DNA of 64,000 bases from Kryptolebias marmoratus (GCF_001649575.2 NC_051430.1:33254409-33318408); one strand, 5' to 3'. Counted from the first letter of the stretch, positions 22,837-32,189 are shown. The notes: a model not told the origin generated them from the sequence alone. Numbers and translations: made by a program.

Positions 22837-25306
22837 CACCATTGACCATTATGAGATTCTGTGTATTTGTAACACCTGTTTCTAATTGTTTCTCTTGACA
22901 GGTTCAGACTTTATTAAGACTTCTACAGGAAAGGAGTCTGTCAACGCTACTTATCCTGTTGCCGTAGTGATGGTGAGAGCCATCCGGGACTATTATCTAA
23001 TTACAGGCCACAAGGTAAAGTCCTGTCTTATTTCTGTTTGAATGTTTGAGTTAACTTTTGCAATTGAAGAGTAACTTTATTTCCACTAAAAATCAGGTTT
23101 TTAATTGCTTTAGTGTTTGTTTTTTTGTTTGTTTTATTGGTTTATACTCACATCTTAGCTTTTTGTTGCACATTTTCTTTTTCTGCTCTCCAGTTTTGGA
23201 TTATCTGAATAAGTGAATGCTATGAATGAGAGAACATTTTAAAGACTTTAGCCTGGCACGTTTACATAAGAATATACAAACACAGACTCTTACAGCTCAT
23301 TGAAACAACGATTCATTTCTCTTGAAAAGGGGTTCAGTTAAAAGCAATTGCCTAATTTATATCTGCATGCCTTTAGTCTGTGATAATAGAGTAAACGAAA
23401 ATGTACAAAGAAATGATTCATAGTTAATTTTACAAAGGTATCCTACAATAGTACAGATTTGTTGGCATTATAGTCATGTTTCAAGCTGTTATACCTTAAT
23501 TAGTATATTCAAACAATAAAAACAACAAGTGGACTTCTCTTCTATTCCAGAATAAAATTCCAGTTGTTGTTGTTTTTAACCGTTTTTTGAATTGACCATG
23601 CCCTGGGTGAGAATCGACAGCAGCTTAATTAGTATCACAGGAGCCTTCAACCGTGATTTAGTAAAAAAAATGATTAAAGTTGAAAATATGGCTGTTTATT
23701 ACGTGATATTTTAAGATATTTGTGCCAAATATTTACACAACTACAGTTTTACAAAAAGGCACTTTTGAAATACTTTCTTAAACAAAAATACAATTAAAAT
23801 AAAAACAAATTATTTGCACCTAATTTGAATCCTAATTTAAGTCACATTTACAAATAAATTAAATTAATATAAATGAAAAAGTGCAAACAAAGCACCAACA
23901 CACGTCTCACTTCCAGACCAACGAATAACAACAGAGAACTCTGAAAAACAGACAGATGCTGTACTGTGCTTTTTGTGGCACAGGCTGCATGTTGGATCAC
24001 TACATGTAACAACAAAACAAAACATCTAATGCTGAACTTAATAGCATCATTTTACTGGTAAACAAGGATAAATTACCACGCGTCATATTAAGTCCCTGCC
24101 TGCTGCAGTGAGTTGCTCTTGTGTTCCTCTAGGTGGGCTTTAAACCGGCAGGAGGGATCCGAACATCGCAGGAGTCTCTGGTGTGGCTGACTCTTATTAA
24201 AGAGGAGCTGGGCAACGATTGGCTCTGTCCTCACCTGTTCCGCCTGGGAGCCAGCAGCCTGTTGGCTGACATCGAGAGGCAGGTGAGAATTCACGTCACA
24301 CGCTCGATAACATACTAACACCTAATAGTAGTGCTGGGCGATATAACGATCCATATCGTGGGGACGATAGAAAAGTGTCTATCGTGATATATTTTCTTCT
24401 ATCGTTTCTATCATAATTGTATCAATGATTCATGTAAATATTTCATAACGTAGGCTACGACGAATGTATTAGTGTTGTNNNNNNNNNNNNNNNNNNNNNN
24501 NNNNNNNNNNNNNNNNNNNNNNNNNNNNNNNNNNNNNNNNNNNNNNNNNNNNNNNNNNNNNNNNNNNNNNNNNNNNNNNNNNNNNNNNNNNNNNNNNNNN
24601 NNNNNNNNNNNNNNNNNNNNNNNNNNNNNNNNNNNNNNNNNNNNNNNNNNNNNNNNNNNNNNNNNNNNNNNNNNNNNNNNNNNNNNNNNNNNNNNNNNNN
24701 NNNNNNNNNNNNNNNNNNNNNNNNNNNNNNNNNNNNNNNNNNNNNNNNNNNNNNNNNNNNNNNNNNNNNNNNNNNNNNNNNNNNNNNNNNNNNNNNNNNN
24801 NNNNNNNNNNNNNNNNNNNNNNNNNNNNNNNNNNNNNNNNNNNNNNNNNNNNNNNNNNNNNNNNNNNNNNNNNNNNNNNNNNNNNNNNNNNNNNNNNNNN
24901 NNNNNNNNNNNNNNNNNNNNNNNNNNNNNNNNNNNNNNNNNNNNNNNNNNNNNNNNNNNNNNNNNNNNNNNNNNNNNNNNNNNNNNNNNNNNNNNNNNNN
25001 NNNNNNNNNNNNNNNNNNNNNNNNNNNNAATAAAGCTTGAAAAAGGTAAGAAATTAGATTATTTTTTCATATTTTTCAGAGAATAACTGACAACGTACGT
25101 AATTGGGGTATATCATGATATATATCGTTATCGTGATATAAAATTATCCATATCGTGATGTAGGATTTGTTCCATATCGCCGAGCACTACCTAATCCTCA
25201 TTTTAGTTTTTACATACACATGTGCTTTCTTTTATGTTTGCCTGTACAGATCTACCATCATGTGACAGGACAGTATGCTGCCTTTCACGAGCTGCCCATG
25301 GCCTGA
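12586..25306 (+). CDS. dera: Deoxyribose-phosphate aldolase, complete, 9 coding exons, 318 aa
   Basis: Cytosolic class I aldolase splitting 2-deoxyribose-5-phosphate into glyceraldehyde-3-phosphate and acetaldehyde, in deoxynucleoside catabolism. Exons: 12586-12616, 13432-13529, 14573-14720, 17254-17349, 19616-19750, 20174-20302, 22902-23014, 24133-24282, 25250-25306. All introns are GT-AG and the joined frame is 957 nt including TGA, 318 residues, the same length as human DERA. The Schiff-base lysine is K218 in GSDFIKTSTGKE; D155 (EIDIVIN) and K254 (GFKPAGGIR) are the proton-relay positions. ITTAAVCVYPSRV and ATGFPAGQT are family blocks; the C-terminus reads QIYHHVTGQYAAFHELPMA. The start ATG at 12586 has context aaacATGG and lies about 115 bp after the LINE copy B tail. 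Introns hold hAT, RTE and piggyBac elements. Convergent with lmo3. Confidence 0.98.
13432..13529 (+). CDS. dera: dera coding exon 2
   Basis: 98 nt. Acceptor ttaaacccag after a long pyrimidine tract, donor gtgagc. Encodes DLEWISKVRVNTQSVLKRAQ and then HIQGLKVSKNQWQ. Confidence 0.96.
13566..14469. mobile_element. hAT-type element, family tagtgctgggcgatat, copy 1 (dera intron 2)
   Basis: Left end tagtgctgggtgatataac and sub-terminal blocks match the intact copies at 38724 and 61417. The right end looks shortened: ccatatcg is followed directly by cacactta, as if the 22 bases between two ccatatcg words had been deleted. The interior is partly an assembly gap (13688-14208). No transposase frame is visible outside the gap. 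The target duplication is not recognisable. Confidence 0.78.
13688..14208. other. Assembly gap (521 N)
   Basis: Run of N inside hAT family copy 1. Confidence 0.99.
14573..14720 (+). CDS. dera: dera coding exon 3
   Basis: 148 nt. Acceptor cctgcag, donor gtgtgc. Encodes AAWLLKAVTCIDLTTLAGDD through KKMDMHDK. LTTLAGDDT is a conserved phosphate-side block of eukaryotic DERA. Confidence 0.97.
14800..14960. mobile_element. Possible MITE fragment
   Basis: Begins ctgtgttcacactgcaggc, a terminal word often seen in teleost hAT-like MITEs. The other end was not located, so boundaries and class are uncertain. It lies in dera intron 3. Confidence 0.3.
15600..16712 (+). pseudogene. RTE/BovB-like LINE, RT to C-terminus, degraded (dera intron 3)
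   Basis: Frames read ALRMLMEKYSEGQKELH, CMRKSGVAETFISLVQDMYE, then VTDSFNVEVGLNQGSALSSF, LFALVMDRLTDEDRQESPWT, MMFADDTVICGENREQVEET (RT catalytic FADD), RMKVSRRKTEYLCVNEREAG, and downstream AVLYGLETVGRTKRQETEQE, VAELKMLRFSLGRTRMDRIR. This order is that of teleost RTE/BovB-type reverse transcriptases. Stops and frameshifts break it in several places, and the endonuclease is missing. The 3' end lies near ctgtggtgagccctgac at about 16692-16708. Confidence 0.85.
15785..15896 (+). repeat. 20-bp tandem expansion inside the LINE RT
   Basis: Five full units and one partial unit of 20 bases, alternating acatgtatgaggacagcagg and acagtggtgaggacagcagg types. The array duplicates the DMYEDSRTVV codons of the reverse transcriptase. 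Because 20 is not a multiple of 3, odd unit numbers shift the frame. Confidence 0.93.
17254..17349 (+). CDS. dera: dera coding exon 4
   Basis: 96 nt. Acceptor gttgcag, donor gtaagt. Encodes GITTAAVCVYPSRVADAVRS and LRAANSSLPVAS. Confidence 0.97.
17437..17718. mobile_element. Non-autonomous piggyBac-type MITE (dera intron 4)
   Basis: Ends are inverted repeats ccctttcatgcac and gcatgaaaggg. The right flank is TTAA (17719-17722) and the left flank is TTCA (17433-17436), one substitution from TTAA, the fixed target of piggyBac elements. Length is 282 bp with no coding capacity. A degraded piggyBac transposase lies about 0.7 kb downstream in the same intron. Confidence 0.72.
18430..18985 (-). pseudogene. 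Degraded piggyBac-type transposase, N-terminal part (dera intron 4)
   Basis: On the minus strand, an acidic leader DSEEFLRGFSSEEEEEETME is followed by ISSPKTAFGLFVPEDILQLI and, after a frameshift, REKALNEEELQPYLRLLIVD, MFRSQHKSSKRLWDNETGRT, VF. The acidic N-terminus followed by a LW(D)xETGRxxF block is the layout of piggyBac/PGBD transposases before the DDD catalytic core. The catalytic region is missing and at least one frameshift and one stop are present. It is antisense to dera. Confidence 0.72.
19616..19750 (+). CDS. dera: dera coding exon 5
   Basis: 135 nt. Acceptor ttcccag, donor gtttgt. Encodes VATGFPAGQTPLETRLEEV and ATEIDIVINRTLALTGQWE, including the proton-relay aspartate D155. Confidence 0.97.
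19812..19887. mobile_element. Solo left end of the tagtgctgggcgatat hAT-type family (dera intron 5)
   Basis: 76 bp matching the first 76 bases of the intact copies, ending abruptly after ttcttctatcg. No right end follows; the next DNA belongs to a different repeat. Confidence 0.85.
20030..20157. repeat. Dispersed repeat shared with 28180-28302, possibly Tc1-like
   Basis: Shares tttcttcctttaacattgtg, aagctctacttggaaccttc, ttaagatccaatagtgcaaa and ttttgatcaggagtgta with 28180-28302 at high identity. The gatcaggagtgta end resembles Tc1/mariner-type termini, but no transposase frame is present. Confidence 0.6.
20174..20302 (+). CDS. dera: dera coding exon 6
   Basis: 129 nt. Acceptor tctgcag, donor gtcggt. 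Encodes ALFRELRQLREACGEAHMKT, then ILATGELGTFTNVYKASMVA. Confidence 0.97.
20860..21010. repeat. Abundant dispersed repeat, unknown class (copy 3)
   Basis: Contains tgttgaggacgactctcagc, ggctgtggcagccgtctcc and cagttgtagatgtacag, words shared with the other copies. It lies in dera intron 6. Confidence 0.55.
21420..21790. promoter_or_regulatory. Candidate conserved non-coding element (dera intron 6)
   Basis: Unique-looking sequence without repeat words, dense in homeodomain-type cores (ttaattagcag, ggtgataatgaagc) and an octamer-like catatgcaattt. Such texture is common in vertebrate developmental enhancers, and the nearest developmental gene is lmo3. This is an inference from composition; no alignment was possible. 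Confidence 0.25.
22335..22760. repeat. Abundant dispersed repeat, unknown class (copy 4, inverted pair)
   Basis: Words acatggctgcctcagtcag on one side and, in the opposite orientation, ggatgtacatctacggctg and gtggcagcagctgagagtca. Probably two copies or a rearranged copy. It ends just before an (AT)n tract. Confidence 0.5.
22791..22835. repeat. (AT)n microsatellite
   Basis: About 22 AT units in dera intron 6, about 65 bp before exon 7. Confidence 0.98.
22902..23014 (+). CDS. dera: dera coding exon 7 (active-site lysine)
   Basis: 113 nt. Acceptor cttgacag, donor gtaaag. Encodes GSDFIKTSTGKESVNATYPV, then AVVMVRAIRDYYLITGHK. K218 in FIKTSTG is the Schiff-base lysine. Confidence 0.98.
24133..24282 (+). 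CDS. dera: dera coding exon 8
   Basis: 150 nt, phase 0 at both ends. Acceptor tcctctag, donor gtgaga. Encodes VGFKPAGGIRTSQESLVWLT through FRLGASSLLADIERQ. K254 is the second active-site lysine. Confidence 0.98.
24329..25189. mobile_element. hAT-type element, family tagtgctgggcgatat, copy 3 (dera intron 8)
   Basis: Starts tagtgctgggcgatataac and ends catatcgccgagcacta. Flanks cctaatag (24321-24328) and cctaatcc (25190-25197) agree at 6 of 8, a decayed 8-bp target duplication. The interior is mostly an assembly gap (24479-25028). Confidence 0.83.
24479..25028. other. Assembly gap (550 N)
   Basis: Run of N inside hAT family copy 3. Confidence 0.99.
25250..25306 (+). CDS. dera: dera coding exon 9 and stop
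   Basis: 57 nt. Acceptor cctgtacag. Encodes IYHHVTGQYAAFHELPMA, then TGA at 25304-25306. Confidence 0.96.
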   Translation: MYHHVTGQYAAFHELPMA

Positions 25307-25309
25307 TGC

Positions 25310-25870
25310 TCGAGTCCTGGTCCGGTTACCAACCACACGTTTCCCGAGCTGCAGAGACTGAAAGTTACCAACTTCTTCCTGTGTTCAGAACCTGGAGTCA
25401 TTCCATATAAAGTCACATTAACGTCCTGCTAAATCACTAGTTATTCTGTGAAATAAACTTCATACTGTCATAGAGTATATATTAGTAAACTACTACAATT
25501 ACTAGAATAGTTTTATTCATTTTTATCACAAATAAAATATTCATAAATACTTAAAATAAAACTGATAATCCTGCAGGTGCCAGCACATGTTCCTGATATG
25601 GCGTCTTGCCCACAGTGTTGAAGTTGTCACTATACAAATTTACAGTGTTGATTAAAAAAATAAAATAAATGGAAAATGTTGGAATTGGAAGATGATATGC
25701 AACATTAAATTATTAAACCACCATCTACTATTTCTTATTGTTGTGCCACATTTTGACACCTTGATCTTACTGATATGAACAGTTCCAGACATGTGGCTTG
25801 ATTTGTCCTGAGCAACATATAACTTACTAATGTTGTAAGTTTTTTAAAAGCTTGTTTTCTCAAAACTGTT
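25310..25870. other. dera 3' flank, no further feature recognised
   Basis: Contains the dera 3' UTR and candidate poly(A) signals. The rest is AT-rich and shows nothing recognisable. Confidence 0.5.
25452..25457 (+). terminator. Likely dera polyadenylation signal AATAAA
   Basis: Canonical AATAAA 146 bp after the dera stop codon. Another AATAAA-containing stretch lies near 25531. Which one is used cannot be told from sequence. Confidence 0.55.
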
Positions 25871-25871
25871 A

Positions 25872-26168
25872 AAAGTGTATCGAGCCAGAGACCTAAAAAG
25901 GCTCAACGACCTGATGAAGAAGGCTGGTTCTGTTCTGGGGATGACTGTGGAACCTCTGGAGATGATGATCAAGGAAATCCTGGACAACCCTGACCATCGT
26001 CTTCATGACACCGTCATCGGAAAACTGAGTCTCTTTAGTCAGAGGCTTCTTCAGATTAGCTGTAAAACGGACCCCTGCCCACAGCCATCACCATCTATAA
26101 GAACTCCTACGTCAACATTTAATTTCCCTTTGGGATTAATGAAGTATTTTTGAATTGAATTGAATTTT
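25872..26168 (+). pseudogene. C-terminal end of a non-LTR retrotransposon ORF2 with tail
   Basis: Reads RARDLKRLNDLMKKAGSVLG, then PLEMMIKEILDNPDHRLHDT and FSQRLLQISCKTDPCPQPSP, the C-terminal segment (KKAGSVLG, DNPDHxLH, SFSxRLLQLxCxKxR) found at the end of many teleost LINE polyproteins. A short internal deletion removes the stretch before EILDNPDH. It ends ccctttgggattaatgaag and a ttgaa repeat tail at 26150-26168. Confidence 0.75.
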
Positions 26169-26169
26169 G

Positions 26170-26750
26170 CAAGACAAATCAAGCCATATCTAAGGACCCA
26201 CTCATGTCAGGAGGATCTTGGTGTCACAGTTCACAAAATGAGTCTAGTTTTGTTTGGCAAAATATCCCATAATCTCTGATTCAGCATATTCAGTGTGATA
26301 TGCTGTAGTGTAAGATTATTTTAGCTTTTTTTCCCCTTAAGTTATATTTGAATATTGATCCCTGAGACTTATCTACTAGTAATTCAACAGGGGTTGTGAG
26401 TTATAAATGAAAGAATGTTGAAAATGGATGTTTTACTTTTTTCACACTGAAAAACTCAACACTGAAATACTCCTATTCATTTACTATGCCATTCATTCAT
26501 ATAATATTCATTTCCATCTCCCTTTCTTGGGCAGCCTGTGGGCGTTGCTGCCATGTTTTCGATAACCCGATGCACAGATTATGCTGAAAGCAGTCTTCCA
26601 AGATTATCATCACCACAGCATCAATCCTGCAGTTTGGCAGATTTTGCATCTCTACCATCTGGAGGCTTGCTCCATAACCACCTTTTCACGGCTGATCTGG
26701 GAATTCTGTTGCCTGTCTACTTCATATCCACACTTAGGAGTGATTATAAA
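26170..26750. other. No recognised feature
   Basis: AT-rich intergenic DNA between LINE pieces. Nothing recognised. Confidence 0.5.
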
Positions 26751-26754
26751 TAAG

Positions 26755-26865
26755 AGTTTTCCTTTCCACTGTCACCAATGTGCTGCTCAGGATGGGAGAC
26801 TGCGACGAAGTGAAGATTCACCCCAATCTGTCTTCCTTAGATGGATTCTTTTTACTGTTTGGCTT
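26755..26865 (+). mobile_element. L2-like LINE 3' fragment
   Basis: Matches the 2055-2316 family over tttccactgtcaccaatg, tgctgctcaggatgggagac and gaagtgaagattcacccca. Both ends are truncated. Confidence 0.6.
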
Positions 26866-26956
26866 TTATGAGGACCTTTTTTGTCACCTTGACAGTGTTC
26901 CTTACTTATGCCTTTTCTCCTGCAACTGCGTCAGTTAATACACTCTTGTGACAAAT

Positions 26957-27196
26957 GCAGCCTTCGAAACATGCAGCCTTTGAAGCATGCAGGCTTCGGA
27001 ACATGCAGCTTTCGAAGCATGCAGCCTTCGAATCATGCAGCCTTCAAAGCATGCAGCCCTCGAAACATGCAGCCCTCGAAGCATGCAGCCTTCGAAACAT
27101 GCAGCCTTCGAAACATGCAGCCTTCAAAGCATGCAGCCCTCGAAACATGCAGCCCTCGAAGCATGCAGCCTTCGAAACATGCAGCCTTCGAAGCAT
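26957..27196. repeat. 16-bp minisatellite, exactly 15 units, with an 80-bp higher-order repeat
   Basis: Fifteen units of exactly 16 bases, consensus gcagccttcgaarcat, with substitutions only and no indels. Units 6-10 and 11-15 are the same five-unit block, 79 of 80 bases identical, so the array grew by duplicating an 80-bp block. As the unit contains no stop and 16 leaves remainder 1 when divided by 3, all three plus-strand frames stay open and read permuted versions of the same 16-residue peptide. These frames are a by-product of the array, not evidence of a gene. Confidence 0.97.
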
Positions 27197-27239
27197 GCAG
27201 CCTCCATACGGGACACAGCTGCAGTTCCCAAGCTAAAAA

Positions 27240-28175
27240 AAAAACTGAATGTGATTAGGATTAAAGAAATCCTCTGGCCAGTTATCGCTTCTAAAAAATC
27301 TGCTTGTCATTATCCTCAATGTGATCAAGATGCTTGGCAAGAGGCTAATGGTCAGTGAGACCATTAGGTTTCAGAAACCTTCCTTTTGATGTAGCAGAGT
27401 CACATTTAATGCATGCCTATTTAGTTCTTTAGACCTCAGTCCACACACTCAACTGTGAACCAGAGAAAGTTACTTCAAATAACCCTTCATACATAAAAAC
27501 ACACACATGCAGAACTTCCTGTTCTACATAAAGACACTATAATAGTTGTACAATTTATGCAGCAGACAATAATTTTAACTAGAGGTTAAAATTTTGGGTT
27601 CATGTCATCCCAGAGTCGTTTCTAGACACCATGGGGGCCCGGGGGCCCCTACATCTCACTTTCAACCGAGGACATATTAACTAGAGTCGTGCAAAAGAAT
27701 TATGATATAAACAGCAATTAGTAATTATTATTATATTATTGTTGTTATGCACGTTTATGTCTCATTTAAAGCACTATATTAAAAAAATGTAAACAAATAT
27801 ACTGTTGTGATTATCAAACCTTTCTAAGCATTTACCACTTCAGAAAATAACTGTTGAAGAACAAATCTATTGAAAAAATGTGACTCATGACTGTACTACA
27901 TCTAAACAATTAACAACAAACAATGAAGTCTAAAATAAACCCAAACAATAATATTCAGCAGCTGTGAACAACCTTGATTTTAATCAAACATCAGTTCTAG
28001 ATACCCTAATTTCACACATCCTGTTTAAAAGATTCTTATGATAAATTATATAATCAAAGTCTTCCTGCAGATCACAAAGTGTAAGGTTAAAACAATTCAG
28101 AATAATCATTTGATGCAAAAACTCAGAGTATTGTACCAAAAATCAGAAAATTCCCCGCTTAAAAGTTCTTGTCTC
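27240..28175. other. No recognised feature
   Basis: AT-rich intergenic DNA. Nothing recognised apart from short simple-sequence runs. Confidence 0.5.
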
Positions 28176-28179
28176 TTGC

Positions 28180-28302
28180 ACTGATTTCTTCCTTTAACAT
28201 TGTGAAGCTCTACTTAGAACCTTCTTAAGATCCAATAGTGCAAAATGCAATTTCTTGCAATTTTTTGACTGGTCTTAAGATTTTGATCAGGAGTGTATAT
28301 AC
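28180..28302. repeat. Dispersed repeat shared with 20030-20157
   Basis: Second copy of the block ending gattttgatcaggagtgtat, in the same orientation. Confidence 0.6.
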
Positions 28303-28404
28303 ATTTGTACATTTCTGCTCACATGTATGTTTTTAGATCAACATATATATTATATTTACAACTTGCTTAAGCACTTCTGGATGGATGAATCTAATCTAAT
28401 CTAA

Positions 28405-28590
28405 CTTTTAAAGTTGGGCAAAATCAAGATGGTCACCACAGCTGATCAACAGTAACCAATACAAAAATGGCTTCAGATACTGAGCTAAAATTCATTGTGG
28501 CAGTAGCTGACAGCCATTCACAAACAGATCATTTGAGACAAAACAACTATGGCTGTCATATCTCACCCTAAAATGATCTTAGTTTTAAAC
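28405..28590. repeat. Abundant dispersed repeat, unknown class (copy 5)
   Basis: Words caagatggtcaccacagctg, atactgagctaaaattca and ggcagtagctgacagccatt recur in other copies, for example 58180-58200 and 52525-52560. Confidence 0.5.
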
Positions 28591-28599
28591 TCTTGCATG

Positions 28600-29540
28600 A
28601 AAGGCAGCAGGAAAAATGCATTCCTCCATTGAAAAGCAGGCGTTTAATCTTTAAGTCTGAATCTAAAACTGTCTGTGGTTCAATTAAAAGAAATGAAAGT
28701 TGACCCTAAGCACCACACAGTTTGTTTTCCAAATGAATAATCCCCATTATATCACACGTGTCCAAGTGACCAAATCTGAGAAAGACATGAGAATAAAAGA
28801 AATACGACCCTACAGCTCGAACACAGCTATCTCTGAAGTGAAGAGCCTGACAAGCATAATTTATTGTAAAAGATATGAATAAAATAAAATAAAAAAACCT
28901 CAACACTTAATTCCAACCGCTTCACTTCTTTGAAATGTCAGAATGATCTAATATTCTTCCTGGTGAGAATTTTAAAGCTCAAGGTGGAACAATAAAATAT
29001 TAAACCAAGAAATTGTGGTTTTGTATGAACTAGCAGTGCCCGATGAAAAATGGAGAAATTACCATTACTCCCAGGTGGAGTTTTCGTCATTTAATAATTG
29101 GCCTAACAGTCTGAATCTAATTTTACCTTATTAATAAGTATATCAGATAGATTTAAGAAAGAAAGAACAGTGTTAATATATTAAAACTGGTTAGTAATCT
29201 TTATTAATCAGTCAACTGAAGTGGTATTAGAAAAAACAACTCAGTGTAAAATGTTGTAAAATACAAACATCTATATAGAAACATCAGTATACAACAACCT
29301 GTTCCAGAATAAGCAATAAACCAAGAGCATGTTCAATATAAACAGATTTAAAAAATAAATAAATGTCAGGATTTATCAAGTAGTCAAGATCTAACTATAA
29401 GGCCTATCTCTAAACTACCATTGCTTTCAAAAATCTATAATCAACTAACGGTTTATCTGATAGAACAAAATATTTTAGAGGTTTTAAATCTTTTCATAGT
29501 GTAACCCAGGGTAAAACAAATCCTGTCTTTGCTGCTCCAT
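28600..29540. other. No recognised feature
   Basis: AT-rich intergenic DNA with no exon or repeat structure that I could recognise. Confidence 0.5.
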
Positions 29541-29549
29541 TGGTTAGAG

Positions 29550-29761
29550 CAGGGGTCTCCAATCCTGGTCCTCAGGTCCACCATCCTGCATGTTTTCCTT
29601 GTTTCTCTGCTCCAACACACCTGAATCAGAGGATAAATCACCTCTTCATGTTCTGCAGAAGCCTGTTAATCACCCATTGATTCAGATCAGGTGTGTTGGA
29701 GCAGAGGAACAAGTAAAACCTGCAGGATGGAGGCCCTGAGGACCAGGATTGGACACCTCTG
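29550..29761. mobile_element. Complete palindromic hAT-type MITE, perfect 8-bp target duplication
   Basis: 212 bp beginning caggggtctccaatcc and ending attggacacctctg. The two halves are largely inverse copies (gtttctctgctccaacac on the left, gtgttggagcagaggaac on the right), so it can fold into a long hairpin. Flanks ggttagag at 29542-29549 and 29762-29769 are identical, supporting hAT-type insertion. Confidence 0.92.
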
Positions 29762-29769
29762 GGTTAGAG

Positions 29770-30535
29770 TGACAGTCAGCCAATTAACACACCTGAGGTC
29801 GTTATTTAGGCTTGCTCCAGCTTTCCCAGTCAGGTGTGAGGGGGGAGAGCTGGAGACAAAGGAGCTACAGGTTGGTGTTTCCAAACAATCAGTTCATCTC
29901 TTTGTTTGTTATGCATTTTTTTTAAAACTTACAATATAAAAATCATGTAGATCTGAACATCCAGTGAGCTTGGAGCCATGAAGCTGTCATGCACTGAACT
30001 AGTAGTGAACACAATGTTGTGTGTTTGTTTAGCATGTTGATGGTGGTAGCCAATGTTAATGACCTAACTTCTTAAACTCAATATGTGTTTAAGATAATGA
30101 GATAACTGATTTAGGATATAATTGCATTTATTTCTGTATGCAACTGGAAAAGTCTAGTTAACTAGCAGGCTGGTAACTTACCGGTCCTGTTTATTTTAAT
30201 ACAGGCCAGGTGACCCTTTTTAGGGTTAAAGGATGCCGAGCTTCTGAGGACTGGCTGGGGCCAGGAGAACCTGAGATTTTTAAGACTGTTGTGCACAAAT
30301 GTATGGAAGATCTACTGCAGTACTGTGTATATTTATTTTGGTTTCTATGTATGTTGTCTTGTTGTGTTCATCTTAATTTTCTCTTTAAAATACATGGTAT
30401 TGAAAGCAGTTATTCCTTTGTATTGATTACTGACAACAGCTCCAGTAGACGAATTTAGTCTTCTGATATATTCCATCTAGTCCTTTTAGTATATTAAATA
30501 GTGTTACAATAGCACAGAGTCGGCTCTTTTAAAGG
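29770..30535. other. No recognised feature
   Basis: AT-rich intergenic DNA. Nothing recognised. Confidence 0.5.
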
Positions 30536-30539
30536 TTTT

Positions 30540-30850
30540 TAATGATATATTTTTAGTAACTGACTCTGGTGACTGTGTTGTTAGATTTATCAGCTGTCTT
30601 TGACACAGTTGACCACAGAATTGTACTTTCTTGCTTGGAACAGTGGATGGGCACTGGTCATACAGCTCTAGACTGGTTTAAATCTTATTTAGCGTACTTT
30701 CTTGATGGCCACATGTCCCGCAGGGCTCAGTCCTGGGCCCTCTCCCTTTTATCTTGTACCTCCTTCCTCTTGGCTCTATCTTTAAGAAATACAGGATTTC
30801 TTTTCATTGTTTTGCGGATGACACACAAATTTATGTCCCGCTACAGAAAA
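30540..30850 (+). pseudogene. L2/CR1-like reverse transcriptase fragment
   Basis: Reads LLDLSAVFDTVDHRIVLSCL, then [19 protein letters not shown] and, in shifted frame, a remnant of the PQGSVLGP motif (cgcagggctcagtcctgggc) followed by [18 protein letters not shown] sequence near 30805-30842. This covers the RT blocks around the first catalytic aspartate and the FADD motif. It is frameshifted and truncated at both ends. Confidence 0.8.
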
Positions 30851-30969
30851 CTGACTTCACTTCTTTTCTTTTCTTCTTTCTGTGGATCAGAATGGGTCAG
30901 CTTGGATCGCTTCAGTGGATCCCCACATGATATGAATACTAATATGCTTTAATGTGTAACTGTTAGTTC

Positions 30970-31580
30970 AGTTCCTTCACTGGAGAAGCTTTAAATCCCT
31001 GCTGAAGGAACTCCGGATTCACATAAAGTTCAGTTCAGGAAGAATAAATCAGACGAGCTATAAAGAACACATTAAGAGGAAAAGTTCTGTTCTCCTTGTG
31101 GCTCATGAGTCGGGTTCTGTCCGGTTCTGTCTGCTGGTCCTGCTGTATAATACATCAGAGAGGATATCTCAACATCACAGAGATGTTAGATGGATTTTCC
31201 TTTCCAAAAAGATGCTGACCACTTAAAAACTTATTAGAAACTTACTGGAAACTCAGAAAATCTTTGTTTCAGCTGCTTTAATTCATTTGTAAGCTTATGA
31301 GTTTGACAATTATAAACTAAATTCAAGAGTTTTAAGTTATTGTTTGCTAAATACTGCTGGATAAGTTTGCTTTATATGAAAAGTCTCCAAAATCTCAAGT
31401 TGTTTTAAAGATCCAGTGTAAAGATTACATTTTAGGTTTGTCAGTGAATTACAAAATTATCTCCAATAAAATTATTGAAAAAAACAATTAAATACCCCTG
31501 TATAATTCTGCTTTCTTCATGCATCAGCCTTCCTGAGTGGTTTTAAAGTGTCCTCAGTTCTCACACAATGAGCACACGTG
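30970..31580. other. No recognised feature
   Basis: Non-coding; 30980-31140 may be more of the LINE but I could not place it in a frame. Confidence 0.4.
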
Positions 31581-31591
31581 TTTATTTAGGT

Positions 31592-31926
31592 CAGGGGTCT
31601 CCAACCCTGGTCCTCAGGGCCACCATCCTGCAGGTTTTCCTTGTTTCTCTGCTCCAACACACCTGATTCAGAGGTTAAATCATCTCTTCATGTTCTGCAG
31701 AAGCCTGTTAATCAGCCATTGATTCAAATCAGATGTGTTGGAGCAGAGAAACAAGGAAAACCTGCAGGATGGAGGCCCTCCAGGACCAGGATTGGAGACC
31801 CCTGCTCTAACAGAACCTCTTTAGAACAGGGAAAGATAAGGAACATCTGTGCAGATACTTGGGTTTAGAATCTAAGGTGAAACGTGCAGGATGGTGGCCC
31901 TGGAGGACCAGGGTTGGCCAGCCCTG
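31592..31926. mobile_element. hAT-type MITE plus a second right end, possibly a nested or recombined pair
   Basis: 31592-31804 is a full palindromic MITE (caggggtctccaaccc ... ggagacccctg), but its immediate flanks atttaggt and ctctaaca do not match. A second right half of the same family occurs at 31882-31926 (tgcaggatggtggccctgg ... ccagccctg), and the flank after it, atctaggc (31927-31934), agrees with atttaggt at 6 of 8. The simplest reading is one insertion whose right side was duplicated or invaded by a related copy. Confidence 0.75.
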
Positions 31927-32189
31927 ATCTAGGCGGTGTAGGAGGAACAGCGTTTTTGCCCTTGCCAGTTTTCTTTAACCTGAGAAAATATGCTTCAGCA
32001 CACATGACACTGGGAGCAGTTCAGCAGACTTGAGGTCAATAGATATTTAAACGCTGCTGCTGCTTTTACGTTACTGCTCTCCCACGTCTCTGCGTGATAT
32101 TGTCACGGTTATAGTAAACCTTCAATCCGACAAGGCAAACGGTCTGCAGATGTTTGAAACTCCACCTGGACCAGTCATTGTCTCCTGTC

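Noticed and set aside
26957..27196. Repeat array resembling a CRISPR
   Set aside because: Units are directly adjacent with no spacers, and this is a vertebrate genome. It is a minisatellite.
26908..27358. Three overlapping plus-strand open frames of 93-123 codons
   Set aside because: They are the three phases of the 16-bp minisatellite, open only because its unit has no stop; there is no coding evidence.
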